Shown: positions 17,158 through 26,773 of the stretch, piece after piece
Layout: every line of letters begins with the position of its first letter
How positions within the stretch are numbered: position 1 is the stretch's first letter
Assembly: GCF_000169455.1 (NCBI RefSeq)
Contig: NZ_AAYC01000002.1
Coordinates: 124,001 to 188,000, forward strand
DNA from: Roseobacter sp. SK209-2-6
GTDB lineage: Bacteria > Pseudomonadota > Alphaproteobacteria > Rhodobacterales > Rhodobacteraceae
Direction of reading: 5' to 3'
Length of the DNA stretch: 64,000 nucleotides
The notes under the pieces: generated by a model
Database searches by the model: none
The model's input: the letters and a program-made list of their open reading frames with translations, nothing else
What the model was told of the DNA's origin: nothing
Position numbers and translations under genes: made by a program

Positions 17158-18603
17158 TTAGTCTTTCAGGCTCTCTTCCCGCAACCCGTCAGCCAGGAGG
17201 TTCAGTCCCAGAACCAGGCTCAGCAGAGCCATGGCAGGCGGAAGGGCCGGGTGCAGATAGATCGACAGGAGCTTGCGGCCCTCGTTGATGGTCGACCCCC
17301 AGTCAGGGCTTTCTGGTTCAAGGCCGAGGCCAAAGAAGCCCAAAGTGCCAAGCAGGATGGTGGTATAGCCGATGCGCAGGCAGAAATCGACGATCAGCGG
17401 ACCGCGTGCATTGGGCAGAACCTCCCAGAGCATGATGTACCAGGGGCGTTCGCCGCGGGTCTGGGCGGCAGCAACATAGTCACGGGTTTTGATGTCCATG
17501 GTGAGGCCGCGCACGATCCGGAAGACCGTGGGTGAGTTCACGAAGACCACCGAAACAAAGACCACCAGCAACCCTCCGGGTAGTGGGATGAAGTCCAGGG
17601 CACGCGGAGCGATGTCGATCTTTGAGCCCTCCTCGTTGATCAACGACAGATACAGCAAGGATAGCGGCAGCAGGGTGACCAAAAGCCAGGTGAAATTCTT
17701 GCTGGGCTGGGTGCGGAAGCGTGAGTTGATCAGCACCCCAAAGAAGATCAGCGGGAAGGCAAAAAGAATGGCGGCCATATATTGTGGCAGGCCTGTCGCC
17801 ACGATCTCTGGTGTCACCAAAAGGTAGAACAGCAGGATCACCGGGAAGGCCAGGATCAGGTTGGCCAGGAAGGACAAGAGTGTGTCCAAGCGTCCACCAA
17901 AGTAACCGGCAGGCAGACCTAAGGTAATACCTACCATGAAAGCAAAGATAGTCGCGACAGGGGCAATTTTCACGACTTCCCAAGCGCCCTTTACCATGCG
18001 GCTGAAGACATCGCGAGCCAGGTTGTCACCACCAAGCAGATACCACTGAAGAACGCCTTCGTCTGGATTGCGCAGCGGTGTGCCCGGAACCTTGTTTTTC
18101 ATGCCTGAGACTTGGCTCAGCGGATCATGGGTGACAATCAGGTCTAAAGAACCGAAGAAACCGGTGAACACCCAGAACATCACCAGCGCAAAGCCGATCA
18201 TGCCGATGGGGCTGTCAAAGAGTTTGCCATAAAGTCCAAGGCGGCGCTTGTAGCTGATCGAAACACCGAAAAGCACCACAAGGGCCACCCAGACCGGTAG
18301 GAATTGCCGGGCCATGGCGCCGATGATGCCAGCTTTGGTGTCCAGAACGATACCCAGGACCAAGTAGGCCAGAACAATGGCTGCTGTGCCGAGAAAGGCA
18401 AAGCGCAACACAAGGGCTGCCATATCTCTGGGACCGCTGGCCAGGGTGACACTGCCATCAGCAGAGGCATTGATGGCGCGGTTTTCTGGCATGACGGCAC
18501 CAATCAGGAGCCAGGCGAGAACCGACAGGACCAGAATGGCCAGGGCGATCATCAGGATGGGGTTCAGGAAGGCGATACTGCCGGTCCAGCTAAGAGGATC
18601 CAT
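17158..18603 (-). CDS. Peptide ABC permease, DppC type, unusually long
   Basis: 481 aa against about 300 for ordinary DppC. The BPD_transp_1 core with the EAA-type loop (DYVAAAQTRGERPWYIMLWEVLPNA) and the C-terminal LGFFGLGLEPESPDWGS are normal. Two additions are visible: an N-terminal block with three hydrophobic segments (about 12-35, 63-88, 100-116) and an insertion at about 270-343 inside the core, carrying two more hydrophobic segments plus a polar stretch. It lies between the DppB-type gene (15 bases upstream) and the ATPase gene, so it is the second channel subunit. The additions do not look like frameshifts; the frame is open throughout. Confidence 0.92.
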   Translation of the reverse strand: MDPLSWTGSIAFLNPILMIALAILVLSVLAWLLIGAVMPENRAINASADGSVTLASGPRDMAALVLRFAFLGTAAIVLAYLVLGIVLDTKAGIIGAMARQFLPVWVALVVLFGVSISYKRRLGLYGKLFDSPIGMIGFALVMFWVFTGFFGSLDLIVTHDPLSQVSGMKNKVPGTPLRNPDEGVLQWYLLGGDNLARDVFSRMVKGAWEVVKIAPVATIFAFMVGITLGLPAGYFGGRLDTLLSFLANLILAFPVILLFYLLVTPEIVATGLPQYMAAILFAFPLIFFGVLINSRFRTQPSKNFTWLLVTLLPLSLLYLSLINEEGSKIDIAPRALDFIPLPGGLLVVFVSVVFVNSPTVFRIVRGLTMDIKTRDYVAAAQTRGERPWYIMLWEVLPNARGPLIVDFCLRIGYTTILLGTLGFFGLGLEPESPDWGSTINEGRKLLSIYLHPALPPAMALLSLVLGLNLLADGLREESLKD

Positions 18604-18618
18604 GTTTCTCTCCTTCCC

Positions 18619-19671
18619 TTAAGACATGCGAATGCGTGGGTTGAGGTAGACATAGCCGATATCGGAAATCAGCTGGGTCACCAGAACCACAAAGACAGAA
18701 ACTACTGAGATGGCGAGCAGGAGTTCGATATCGTTGTTGCCCGCAGCCTCAACCAGGATCCAGCCGAAGCCTTTGTAGTTGAACAGGGTTTCAACGATCA
18801 CCACGCCATTTAGCAGCCATGGGAACTGCAGCATGATCACGGTAAAGGGCGCGATCAGTGCATTCCGCAGTGCATGTTTCAGAACGATATTGTGGAAGCT
18901 CACGCCTTTGAGGCGGGCGGTACGGATATATTGTGCGGTCATCACCTCGGTCATCGAGGCGCGGGTCATCCGGGCGATATAGCCCATGCCGTATAGGGCG
19001 ATGGTCAGTACCGGCAGGAAGAAGTTCTCGAATGTGGGGTTGTCCATGGCAGAGGTCGCGGTGCCCTTGAACCATTTCAGACCTACGGTCGAAGAGGTGA
19101 AGACCGCGATGAAGATCACGCCCGAGACATATTCCGGGGTCGCCGTGGTCAGGATCGACACGGTGGAGAGGCTGCGGTCGGTGACCGAGCCCTCGCGCAT
19201 GCCGGCCAGCACTCCGATGATCAGCGCCGATGGCACCATCAGCATCAAGACCCAGAACATCAGGTAACCTGTATTGCCAAGGCGTTCAGCAACAATGCTA
19301 GAGACCTCATCCTTGAAGCGGGTGGAATAGCCCCAGTCGCCTTGCAGAATACCACAGAAGCTGCGCGCCTCCGCCGCTTCGGCTTGGGTCAGCGTTCCCG
19401 TGATGCAGCGGCCGGTAACGCCATCCTCTGTTTCATGGGTCCAGCCTGGCAAAACACCCAGCCACTGGCCGTATTTCTGAATTGTTGGCTGTGCATATCC
19501 GTTGCTGTCCAGCCAGCTGGCGACAGCCTCGTCTGTCATCCGGAAGTTGCCCTGGGTTTTGGCGAGCTTTTCCAGGTTTGGATAGAGATTGGTCAGGAAG
19601 AAAACGATGAACGTCAGGCACAATGCCGTCAATATCATCACGCCGGTCCGGCGGAGGATGAACATTCCCAT
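18619..19671 (-). CDS. Peptide ABC permease, DppB type
   Basis: 350 aa inner-membrane channel subunit. The first membrane segment at about 9-29 is followed by a periplasmic region of about 90 residues, then the BPD_transp_1 core with the conserved loop YIRTARLKGVSFHNIVLKHALRNAL (seen as IRTARLKG and HALRNAL) and the C-terminal VVIVETLFNYKGFGWILVEA pattern. It starts 131 bases after the binding-protein gene and ends 15 bases before the DppC-type gene, all on the minus strand. The periplasmic insertion is longer than in E. coli DppB but is shared by part of the family. Confidence 0.94.
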   Translation of the reverse strand: MGMFILRRTGVMILTALCLTFIVFFLTNLYPNLEKLAKTQGNFRMTDEAVASWLDSNGYAQPTIQKYGQWLGVLPGWTHETEDGVTGRCITGTLTQAEAAEARSFCGILQGDWGYSTRFKDEVSSIVAERLGNTGYLMFWVLMLMVPSALIIGVLAGMREGSVTDRSLSTVSILTTATPEYVSGVIFIAVFTSSTVGLKWFKGTATSAMDNPTFENFFLPVLTIALYGMGYIARMTRASMTEVMTAQYIRTARLKGVSFHNIVLKHALRNALIAPFTVIMLQFPWLLNGVVIVETLFNYKGFGWILVEAAGNNDIELLLAISVVSVFVVLVTQLISDIGYVYLNPRIRMS

Positions 19672-19802
19672 GGGGGCCCCTGTCTGTCTGGCATCACGGC
19701 ATCTGCCGGTGCTGATTTGCGCCGGGCGGGATGCATGATTGGCTACCCGGAGCCCTGGGCAAGGCCAAGGCTCCGGGAAAGGCTATGTGGGTCAGGCAGA
19801 GA

Positions 19803-21467
19803 TTATGCCGACCAGCCCCATTTGTAGTGGTGATGTTCAAAGGTCACATGCATATCCGCGTTGGCAACACCCTCGCGCATGTGACGGTAGAGAGACCGCC
19901 AGTAGGGCTGGATGGTGACGCCTTCCTCTTGGATCAGCATTTCCATCTTCTTCATCACCTCGCGGCGCTTGTCCGCATCCGCAATGGCCAGCGCTTCGGT
20001 CAGAAGGGAATCGAATTCCTCATTGGCCCAGCCAAACTCGTTCCAGGCCTCACCGGAGCGGTAGGCCAGGGCGTGAACCTGAACACCCAGCGGGCGCGGG
20101 TTCCAGTTGGTGGAGGAGAAGGGATATTTCGACCAGTCGTTCCAGAAGGTAGAGCCAGGCAGAACCGTGCGCTTCACCTTGAAGCCCGCGTCGCGCAGCT
20201 GTGCGGCCACGGCGTCGGTGGTGTTTTTGCGCCAGTCGTCGTCGATCGACATGATCTCATGCTCAAAGTCCAGCATGCCGGCTTCTTCCATCAGTGCCTT
20301 TGCGGCTGCAGGGTCGTATTTCTGCGGCGGCAGTTCGGCATATTCCGGATGGATCGGGCCAACATGGTGGTTTTCAGCGGCCTGACCGCGGCTGCCATAG
20401 CCGAGTTCGAGGCAGACATTGTTGTCGACTGCCATCTGGATCGCCTGACGCACACGCTTATCCGCATAGGGACGCTTGCCGTCGACTTCTGCCAGCTGGT
20501 TAGGACGCACCACGATGGTTGCCATGGTGACAACTTCGGATTTGTTATAGCCAAGACCATCCATCACGTCGATGAATTCGCCAACAGACTCATAGAGCAT
20601 GTCTACTTCGTCGGATTCCAGCGCCGCCAGCCAGGAGGAGGGGTCGGTGCCGAAATCGATGTATTCAATGCGGTCCAGTGCAGGCGCGCCATATACCGCA
20701 TCCCCCCACCAGCTGTGGTTGGGTGCACGTTCCAGAACGGCTTTCACGCCGACTTCCAAGGTGCTCAGCACATAGGGGCCGGTGCCAACATTGGCGAGGA
20801 AATCATCGGTCTGGAAGGTGGAATGCACAATCGCCGCCGGGTAGTCGGCCATGCCAGCGATCAGCGAGATATCCGGGCCTGGCAGGTTCAATTTGACGGT
20901 ATGGCTGTCCACCACCTCGATGGCGCCGGCGGCGGCCTGGTTGGTCTCAGCATCAATCAGCGTGCCCATGCGGCCTGCCATCGAGTTGCCTTCGACGGCC
21001 TTGTCGCACCAGCGTGCGATATTTCGGGCCACGTCATCGGCGGTAAAGTCGTCGCCGTTGTTCCACTTGACGCCCTTGCGCACATTCAGCGTGTAGACGG
21101 TGGCGTCTTCATTGACTTCCCAGCCTTCCAACAGCATGCCGCGGATGGAGCCGTCGTTGTTGTATTCAACCAGATATTCCTGGGTCCCGCGGGTCTGGTT
21201 CGCCATCTGCGACCAGTCAAAGGTGCGGGGATCTTTGAGGGGGCGCACTTCCATCTGCACGCGCAGGGTGCCGCCCTGTTTCATTTCTGTGGCAGCTTCT
21301 GCTGGGGCAGCAAGGCCGATGAGCCCATAGGCCGCAGCGGCTGAAATGCCAAGGCTGGTTGCACGGGCCAGGAACTCCCGCCGGTCCAACTTGCCGTCCA
21401 GAACTTCTTGTGCGTGCATCTTTGCTGCCCAATGGGCATCAGCTCCAGTTGTGGTGATCTTGGTCAT
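19803..21467 (-). CDS. Peptide ABC transporter substrate-binding protein, Tat-exported
   Basis: 554 aa, SBP_bac_5 (DppA/OppA) family. The start at 21467 has GGGAG just upstream. The N-terminal tail of about 30 residues precedes a twin-arginine motif ([13 protein letters not shown] at about 28-40) and a hydrophobic stretch ending in APAEAAT, so it is probably exported by Tat in folded form. Family motifs include [35 protein letters not shown] (seen as [20 protein letters not shown]) and [15 protein letters not shown]. It is the first gene of the ABC operon. The ligand is inferred only as a peptide or related compound. Confidence 0.93.
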   Translation of the reverse strand: MTKITTTGADAHWAAKMHAQEVLDGKLDRREFLARATSLGISAAAAYGLIGLAAPAEAATEMKQGGTLRVQMEVRPLKDPRTFDWSQMANQTRGTQEYLVEYNNDGSIRGMLLEGWEVNEDATVYTLNVRKGVKWNNGDDFTADDVARNIARWCDKAVEGNSMAGRMGTLIDAETNQAAAGAIEVVDSHTVKLNLPGPDISLIAGMADYPAAIVHSTFQTDDFLANVGTGPYVLSTLEVGVKAVLERAPNHSWWGDAVYGAPALDRIEYIDFGTDPSSWLAALESDEVDMLYESVGEFIDVMDGLGYNKSEVVTMATIVVRPNQLAEVDGKRPYADKRVRQAIQMAVDNNVCLELGYGSRGQAAENHHVGPIHPEYAELPPQKYDPAAAKALMEEAGMLDFEHEIMSIDDDWRKNTTDAVAAQLRDAGFKVKRTVLPGSTFWNDWSKYPFSSTNWNPRPLGVQVHALAYRSGEAWNEFGWANEEFDSLLTEALAIADADKRREVMKKMEMLIQEEGVTIQPYWRSLYRHMREGVANADMHVTFEHHHYKWGWSA

Positions 21468-21779
21468 TCGGGTCTCCCTGTTTCGCACCTTGGGGTTCTT
21501 GCCCCATATCGCGCATAGCTTATGTTCCCTAGGCACTTGCCTTGGGTTTTGCCTTATTCGGCTTTTTGCCGTGACGCCTGATCATTCGGCCCTAGTTCCG
21601 GCCTCAGGTCAATGCACAGAATCGGCAGCAGAGTGGAAAATTGCGACATTTTTTGCGTCGTATTTAAACTTGGCCGGGGTTGCGGCGGTTGGGACTGGGC
21701 AGAAGTGCCCAGTTCTTGTGCCGCTCTGCGGTCACTTTTACCCATAACTCCCGAACAGAGAATCACCAGGATTTCAGGG
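21468..21779. other. Intergenic region between the AraC gene and the ABC operon
   Basis: 312 bases on which both flanking minus-strand genes have an end. It should hold the ABC operon promoter. It is locally AT-richer (21640-21670) but I cannot define a convincing -35/-10 pair or an operator, and no gene is credible. Confidence 0.3.
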
Positions 21780-22598
21780 CTATTTTCTGCGCGCATTGCG
21801 CGCGGATTTGCGGAGTGCGCTGGGGGTCTGCCCGGTGTGTTGCGAGATAAAGCGCGTGAAATAGGCCGGGCTCCCAAACCCCAAGGTTTCCGCGATTTCC
21901 TGCATAGAGCGTTCGCTGGAAATCAACAGCTCACGGGCCGCATGCAACTGGCGCTCGGTCAGCAGGGTGGCTGCGGTCTTCCCGGTTTCCGCCTTGCAGA
22001 CGCGGGTCAGATGCGTGGGCGTCACATTCAAAGCGGCGGCATGGTCAGCCATGGTCGCACGCGATGAGTAATGCCGGGAGATCCTCTCGCAATAGGCCAA
22101 GGACAGGCGACGGGCCGCACTAGGACGGGGCGGCGGAAGCGGGCCTGACGGGGGCAGGCGGCGCAGCTGGATGCTGATCAGTTCACTATAGGATTGCAGG
22201 GCTCGTCGCCACAAAGCGGGATGTCCGCTCTGCTCCAGAACCATGGACTCCAGCAGAGAGTTCAGGCGCGCCTGTTCTCTGGTGTCGGTGATCTTGAGGT
22301 GGAGAGGCGTATCCGGCATGGCCACAGGGGAGGTGATCGGGACCGTCATGACTTGCCCCAGACATTGACGCCCCAGCTCTATCGACCACAGTTTGCACGC
22401 GGGAAACAGCATCGCGCTGTGCGGGCCAAAACCTCTTGTATGGCCATTCATCAGAAACCGCCCCTGTCCGCGTGTGATCCAAATCAGAACGTGGTCGCTA
22501 CGGTCATGGGCAAGTTCAACCTGCCATGCCCCATCCGGTGCCAATCTTGAGAGAGGCAGAACTTGTATTTCCTCATTTACGGAGGGGTCAAAAGGCAT
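21780..22598 (-). CDS. AraC-family transcriptional regulator
   Basis: 272 aa. The N-terminal sensor region (about 1-150, cupin-like AraC-binding type with VLIWITRGQGRFLMNGHTR) is followed by a proline-rich linker and the double helix-turn-helix (about 175-270): ATMADHAAALNVTPTHLTRVCKAETG and SMQEIAETLGFGSPAYFTRFISQHTGQTPSALR, the latter matching the AraC signature. The ATG at 22598 is preferred to a GTG two codons upstream. It precedes the ABC operon on the same strand and could regulate it, though it sits downstream of nothing related; the effector is unknown. Confidence 0.92.
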   Translation of the reverse strand: MPFDPSVNEEIQVLPLSRLAPDGAWQVELAHDRSDHVLIWITRGQGRFLMNGHTRGFGPHSAMLFPACKLWSIELGRQCLGQVMTVPITSPVAMPDTPLHLKITDTREQARLNSLLESMVLEQSGHPALWRRALQSYSELISIQLRRLPPSGPLPPPRPSAARRLSLAYCERISRHYSSRATMADHAAALNVTPTHLTRVCKAETGKTAATLLTERQLHAARELLISSERSMQEIAETLGFGSPAYFTRFISQHTGQTPSALRKSARNARRK

Positions 22599-22706
22599 AA
22601 GCACTTAATATTATGGAACACAGATCGCTAGCAGGCCACGAAATGCCGATTCTGGCAAGCTCTGCAAAAAGATGTACTGGAAATGCAATTTTAGCCTGTC
22701 TTCTTC

Positions 22707-23123
22707 TTAACCATCCCGCCCCGGTTCAGTTGGGTCAGAGGAAAACAAGGCAATCTTGTTGCCCTGGGGATCGCGCAGGTAGCAAACATAGAAATGTGCG
22801 CCGTAAGAGGCGCGAAAACCCGGTTGCCCTTCGTCCGTTCCCCCGGCTGCCAGGGCAGCAGCATAGAGGCTGCGCACCTGTTTTTGACTACGGGCCTCAA
22901 AGGCCACCATGGACCCATTCCCAGCCGTGGCTGGCTGCCCATCAAAGGTCGGCTTGATATAGAAATCCGGATGGATGGGGATCTGACCTGCTTCCAGGGG
23001 GAGGGCAAAGCTCAGCCCCTCGGGCCCTTCTGTTAAGGTATAGCCGAGAGCGGGCAAGAAAGCGGTGTAGAACTGCTTTGCTCGGGAAATGTCATCTGCA
23101 CCAAAGGTGATATAGGCAATCAT
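22707..23123 (-). CDS. VOC-fold (glyoxalase/bleomycin-resistance type) protein
   Basis: 138 aa, one vicinal-oxygen-chelate domain: MIAYITFGADDISRAKQFY at the start and YVCYLRDPQGNKIALF at the end, the standard beta-alpha-beta pattern of the superfamily. The start at 23123 was chosen because the family begins there; the frame is open 8 codons further upstream. Enzymes of this fold act on many substrates and often need a metal; nothing here identifies the substrate. It lies between the AraC gene and miaA, all on the minus strand but with gaps over 100 bases, so an operon is doubtful. Confidence 0.82.
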   Translation of the reverse strand: MIAYITFGADDISRAKQFYTAFLPALGYTLTEGPEGLSFALPLEAGQIPIHPDFYIKPTFDGQPATAGNGSMVAFEARSQKQVRSLYAAALAAGGTDEGQPGFRASYGAHFYVCYLRDPQGNKIALFSSDPTEPGRDG

Positions 23124-23295
23124 GGTGTCAGCCCCTTTCGAATACACGGCCCGTGCGCGGATAGACTGGCCCCTAGTAGGTACCTTGTCCGGAGATGATC
23201 GGTATCGGCAATATGAAAAATCTTCTTTGGGTATCCTATTCAGGTGGGCAGTTTCCTGGGTGAAGCCAGCACTTCAATACGTGCAAACGGGTGTT

Positions 23296-24156
23296 TCAGT
23301 CGCGCTCTATCCAATGCCAGTTCTGCATGCGAGAGCGGAACCAACTGCGCTGCCGTTTTGCATAGCGTCGAGTGGAGATTGCCGCACGTTCCCGCGCTTC
23401 ATCCAGAGTGGCCTGGCCTGTGGCGTAGTCCATCAGTTCCGGTACGCCGATGGCTTTGCAAGACGGAAGAGCGGGGTCATAGCGATCACGCATTGCCTCA
23501 ACCTCTTCCAGCGCGCCCTGTTCCAGCATCTGATCAAACCGCCGTCTTATGCGGGGTTCCAGCCATTCCTTGGGGCTCTGCATCACCAGGGGGGTGCAAT
23601 CCGCAAGCGACAACAGGGGCGGCGGGGTTTCCGCTTGCCATTCGATCAAGGGCCGCCCGGTCTGGTGCAGAACCTCCCAGGCCCGTTGCACCCGCGCACG
23701 ATTATTGAGGTCGATCTGGGCAGCAGTTGCCGCGTCCAAATCCTGGATCAGCGATTCCAGAGACAGCAAATCTCCTTTTGCCCTCACTTCCGGCGCGGTA
23801 AGGGGGATTTCTGCCAGACCCTCAGTAAGGGCAGAGAAGTAGAGCCCGGTGCCGCCCACAATGATCAGGCGTTCGCCCGTTGCAAGCAGCGCCTCCACCT
23901 CGCGCAGCCAATGGCCAGCGGAGTACAGCGCATCAAAATCAAGATGCCCATAAAGGTGATGCGGGCATTGCGACTCTTCCTCGGCACTGGGGCGGGCGGT
24001 GACCACACGCCAGCAGTTATAGACCTGGCTGGCATCGGCATTGACGATCACCCCGCCTTGTCTGCGGGCAATGTCCAGGGCGAGGGAGGACTTACCAGAA
24101 GCGGTTGGTCCTGCCAGCAACACATGCCGATCGTTGTCTATTTTTTGCAGATCCAT
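23296..24156 (-). CDS. miaA: tRNA dimethylallyltransferase
   Basis: Adds a dimethylallyl group from DMAPP to A37 of tRNAs reading UNN codons. 286 aa. P-loop [18 protein letters not shown] at about 13-30; then [18 protein letters not shown], the catalytic Asp/Thr region and the C-terminal [16 protein letters not shown] and [13 protein letters not shown] motifs. In most bacteria the third motif reads DS.Q.Y and here NADASQVYN keeps the pattern. The ATG at 24156 opens the family core; further upstream Met codons exist in frame. Divergent from pyrH, 153 bases apart. Confidence 0.94.
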   Translation of the reverse strand: MDLQKIDNDRHVLLAGPTASGKSSLALDIARRQGGVIVNADASQVYNCWRVVTARPSAEEESQCPHHLYGHLDFDALYSAGHWLREVEALLATGERLIIVGGTGLYFSALTEGLAEIPLTAPEVRAKGDLLSLESLIQDLDAATAAQIDLNNRARVQRAWEVLHQTGRPLIEWQAETPPPLLSLADCTPLVMQSPKEWLEPRIRRRFDQMLEQGALEEVEAMRDRYDPALPSCKAIGVPELMDYATGQATLDEARERAAISTRRYAKRQRSWFRSRMQNWHWIERD

Positions 24157-24309
24157 CTTAGACTTACCCCAGGGCCGCATTCCGGCTGTTTCGCCCAGTA
24201 TCAAATTCCTGCCAGAAAAGCGCGGAAAACTCTCGCGCCGCATTGATACTTTCTGCGTTTTGCTCCATTTTGCCGCGCAAATTAACCTCCTCATTCCCCG
24301 GAGCGCAAC

Positions 24310-25056
24310 ATGCCCCTTGATCTCGAAACGCCGGACGCCAAGCCGGACGCTACCTATAACCGTGTCATGCTGAAAATTTCAGGTGAGGCCCTGATGGGGG
24401 ATCAAGGCTTTGGCCTGCACCCGCCCACCGTTCAGCGCATCGCCAAAGAGGTGAAGACCGTGCATGACATGGGGGTCGAGATCTGCATGGTGATTGGTGG
24501 CGGCAATATCTTCCGCGGGCTCTCCGGCTCTGCCCAGGGGATGGAGCGCACAACCGCAGACTACATGGGGATGCTGGCAACTGTCATGAACGCCCTGGCG
24601 ATGCAAAGCGCGCTGGAAGAGCTTGGCGTCTTTACCCGGGTGATCTCGGCCATTCCGATGGATCAGGTCTGTGAACCCTATATTCGCCGCCGCGCGGTGC
24701 GCCACCTGGAGAAAAAGCGGGTCTGCATTTTTGCCGCCGGCACCGGCAACCCCTATTTCACCACCGACACAGCCGCGACCCTGCGCGCCAATGAGATGAG
24801 CTGCGAAGCCATCTTTAAGGGCACCAAGGTTGATGGTGTTTATGACAAGGATCCGGTGAAATTCGACGACGCCAAACGCTATGACACCGTCAGCTTTGAC
24901 GATGTTTTGGCCAAACGCCTGGGCGTCATGGATGCATCTGCCATTGCGTTGGCGCGGGACAACAACCTGCCGATCATTGTCTTCTCTCTGGATGAACCTG
25001 GTGGTTTCCGGGGGATCCTCGCAGGTGAGGGCACCTATACCAAGGTTCAGGGCTAA
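24310..25056 (+). CDS. pyrH: UMP kinase
   Basis: Phosphorylates UMP to UDP in pyrimidine nucleotide synthesis; bacterial hexameric enzyme of the amino-acid-kinase fold. 248 aa. Visible motifs are [11 protein letters not shown] near residue 20, [10 protein letters not shown] at about 60-70, the [13 protein letters not shown] nucleotide loop, [11 protein letters not shown] and a C-terminal LSLDEPG-like segment ([16 protein letters not shown]). An N-terminal tail of about 15 residues precedes the core. It is followed by frr after a 394-base gap with a strong terminator, so it may be a separate transcript from the rest of the cluster. Confidence 0.97.
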   Translation: MPLDLETPDAKPDATYNRVMLKISGEALMGDQGFGLHPPTVQRIAKEVKTVHDMGVEICMVIGGGNIFRGLSGSAQGMERTTADYMGMLATVMNALAMQSALEELGVFTRVISAIPMDQVCEPYIRRRAVRHLEKKRVCIFAAGTGNPYFTTDTAATLRANEMSCEAIFKGTKVDGVYDKDPVKFDDAKRYDTVSFDDVLAKRLGVMDASAIALARDNNLPIIVFSLDEPGGFRGILAGEGTYTKVQG

Positions 25057-25450
25057 ATGGCAAAGATGGGCTGAGAAAATTCTGACCGTCGCATATCTGT
25101 CATCAGGGCGCGCTATAGGACTACCAGCACGCGCTTTTGAGAGAACAGTCATTCGACTGGCGTTGGTCAATTTTAGGCCTTCAGTGCTTTGGCCATAGTT
25201 TAAGCCTTCCCCATTTCTGCGCGCGACATGCCCGGTGTCGCGCGCAATTTCGTTTTCAGACCGGTCTCACGATGCACTCCCTGTTTCACTGCTTGGGATA
25301 GCTTTTCCGCTGATCTTGTGTTTTTGATCGGTTCGCCTTGCTTTCAATGCCGCCTTTCTTTGCCCGCAAACCCTGTCATGATCGCTATACATTGGCGCGC
25401 CAATGGCTTATGAGCATTGCAAAGACCGCCTCAGACCAGGGGAGAGCAGA
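25057..25450 (+). other. Long gap between pyrH and frr
   Basis: 394 bases with no credible gene. It contains the pyrH terminator at 25219-25256 and should contain the frr promoter; a sequence resembling a promoter is not distinct enough to call. Confidence 0.4.
25219..25256 (+). terminator. Terminator between pyrH and frr
   Basis: A 10-bp perfect stem (GCGCGCGACA with TGTCGCGCGC, 25219-25228 and 25236-25245), a 7-base loop and a T-rich tail (AATTTCGTTTT). It is 163 bases past the pyrH stop. Confidence 0.8.
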
Positions 25451-26014
25451 ATGTCTGACGATTTCGAACTAGATACCGATGATCTCAAGCGCCGGATGGA
25501 AGGCGCTATGGCGAATCTGAAAACAGAATTCGCCTCTTTGCGCACCGGCCGTGCCTCGGGCTCCATGCTGGAGCCAGTTATGGTTGACGCCTATGGCTCG
25601 ATGACGCCGATCAACCAGGTTGGCACCGTCAATGTACCAGAGCCTCGCATGGTAACCATCAATGTGTGGGACAAGGGCCTGGTTGGCAAAGTGGAAAAAG
25701 CTATTCGCGAAAGTGGCCTGGGTATCAACCCGCAGCTAAATGGCACCATCATCATGCTGCCGATCCCGGAGCTGAACGAAGAGCGCCGCCGTGAGCTGGG
25801 CAAGGTTGCGGGCCAATATGCCGAACACGCCCGTGTTTCGATCCGCAACGTGCGCCGCGACGGCATGGACCAGATCAAAAAGGCCAAGGCTGATGGGATG
25901 TCGGAAGACGACCAGAAATTTTGGGAAGCCGAGGTGCAGGAGCTGACGGATGCTTCGATCAAACTGGTGGATACGGCGCTAGAGACGAAACAAGCTGAAA
26001 TCATGCAGGTCTGA
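25451..26014 (+). CDS. frr: Ribosome recycling factor
   Basis: With EF-G, splits the post-termination ribosome. 187 aa, normal length. Typical segments are [32 protein letters not shown] (seen as [16 protein letters not shown]), the hinge strand [15 protein letters not shown] and [15 protein letters not shown] near the C-terminal third. The ATG at 25451 has GGAGAG upstream. First gene of a run in which uppS follows 9 bases after the stop; the tail of the open frame extends 16 codons upstream but has no translation signals. Confidence 0.97.
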   Translation: MSDDFELDTDDLKRRMEGAMANLKTEFASLRTGRASGSMLEPVMVDAYGSMTPINQVGTVNVPEPRMVTINVWDKGLVGKVEKAIRESGLGINPQLNGTIIMLPIPELNEERRRELGKVAGQYAEHARVSIRNVRRDGMDQIKKAKADGMSEDDQKFWEAEVQELTDASIKLVDTALETKQAEIMQV

Positions 26015-26023
26015 TACGCTCTG

Positions 26024-26773
26024 ATGTCCTGCAAGACCGACACTGTTTCTGATGCGGGCGGGGCAACGCGCTGCGGCCCGCATCATGTAGCGATTATCAT
26101 GGATGGCAATGGACGCTGGGCGCAATCGCGCGGGCGTCCCCGGCTTTTTGGCCATCATGCTGGTGCCCGCCGCGTGCGCGAAGTTGTGGAATGCTGCCCG
26201 GAACTGGGCGTGAAATACCTGACCATTTTTGCCTTCTCGACAGAGAACTGGAAGCGCACCCAGGTTGAAGTGGCAGGCCTGATGAGCCTGTTCCGACGCT
26301 ATATTTCCAAGGAAATGAAAGCGCTGGCCGCGCGCAACGTGCGTGTGCGTTTCATCGGTGACCGGGTACGGCTGGATGCCAAACTGGTCAAGCTGATGGA
26401 TCAGCTGGAAGAAGAAACGCAGGAAAATGACGGCACCCATCTGACCATTGCCTTGAACTATGGCGGTCGGGATGAGGTGGCGCGCGCGACCAAGCGTTTG
26501 GCGCAGGATGTGGCCGCAGGCAAGTTGGACCCAGAAAAAGTGGATCAGGAAACTCTTCCGCGTTATCTGGATACCCATGTTCTGCCCGATCCCGATCTGG
26601 TCATTCGCACCAGTGGAGAGGCCCGGATTTCCAATTTTCTGCTCTGGCAATCCGCCTATGCGGAATATGAGTTTATCGATACGCTCTGGCCCGATTTCAC
26701 ATCAGAGGAAATGGGGCGTCTGTGCCGGAGCTACGGAAGCCGTGATCGCCGCTTTGGAGGGGTGAAAACATGA
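26024..26773 (+). CDS. uppS: Undecaprenyl diphosphate synthase (cis-prenyltransferase)
   Basis: Elongates farnesyl diphosphate with IPP to undecaprenyl diphosphate, the lipid carrier of peptidoglycan and polysaccharide precursors. 249 aa. The signatures are complete: catalytic Asp in IIMDGNGRWAQ (about 24-34), the TENWKR motif, and RTSGEARISNFLLWQSAYAE near the end. The last Glu of that motif and AEYEF are the usual metal-region residues. Its stop overlaps the cdsA start by 4 bases (ATGA), so the two are coupled. Confidence 0.96.
   Translation: MSCKTDTVSDAGGATRCGPHHVAIIMDGNGRWAQSRGRPRLFGHHAGARRVREVVECCPELGVKYLTIFAFSTENWKRTQVEVAGLMSLFRRYISKEMKALAARNVRVRFIGDRVRLDAKLVKLMDQLEEETQENDGTHLTIALNYGGRDEVARATKRLAQDVAAGKLDPEKVDQETLPRYLDTHVLPDPDLVIRTSGEARISNFLLWQSAYAEYEFIDTLWPDFTSEEMGRLCRSYGSRDRRFGGVKT

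Noticed and set aside
15282-17288. A 668-codon plus-strand reading frame
   Set aside because: It is antisense to the fused ABC ATPase, which has intact Walker and signature motifs; long shadow frames are common in GC-rich coding DNA.
19731-21344. A 537-codon plus-strand reading frame
   Set aside because: Antisense to the Tat-exported binding protein, which shows the SBP_bac_5 motifs.
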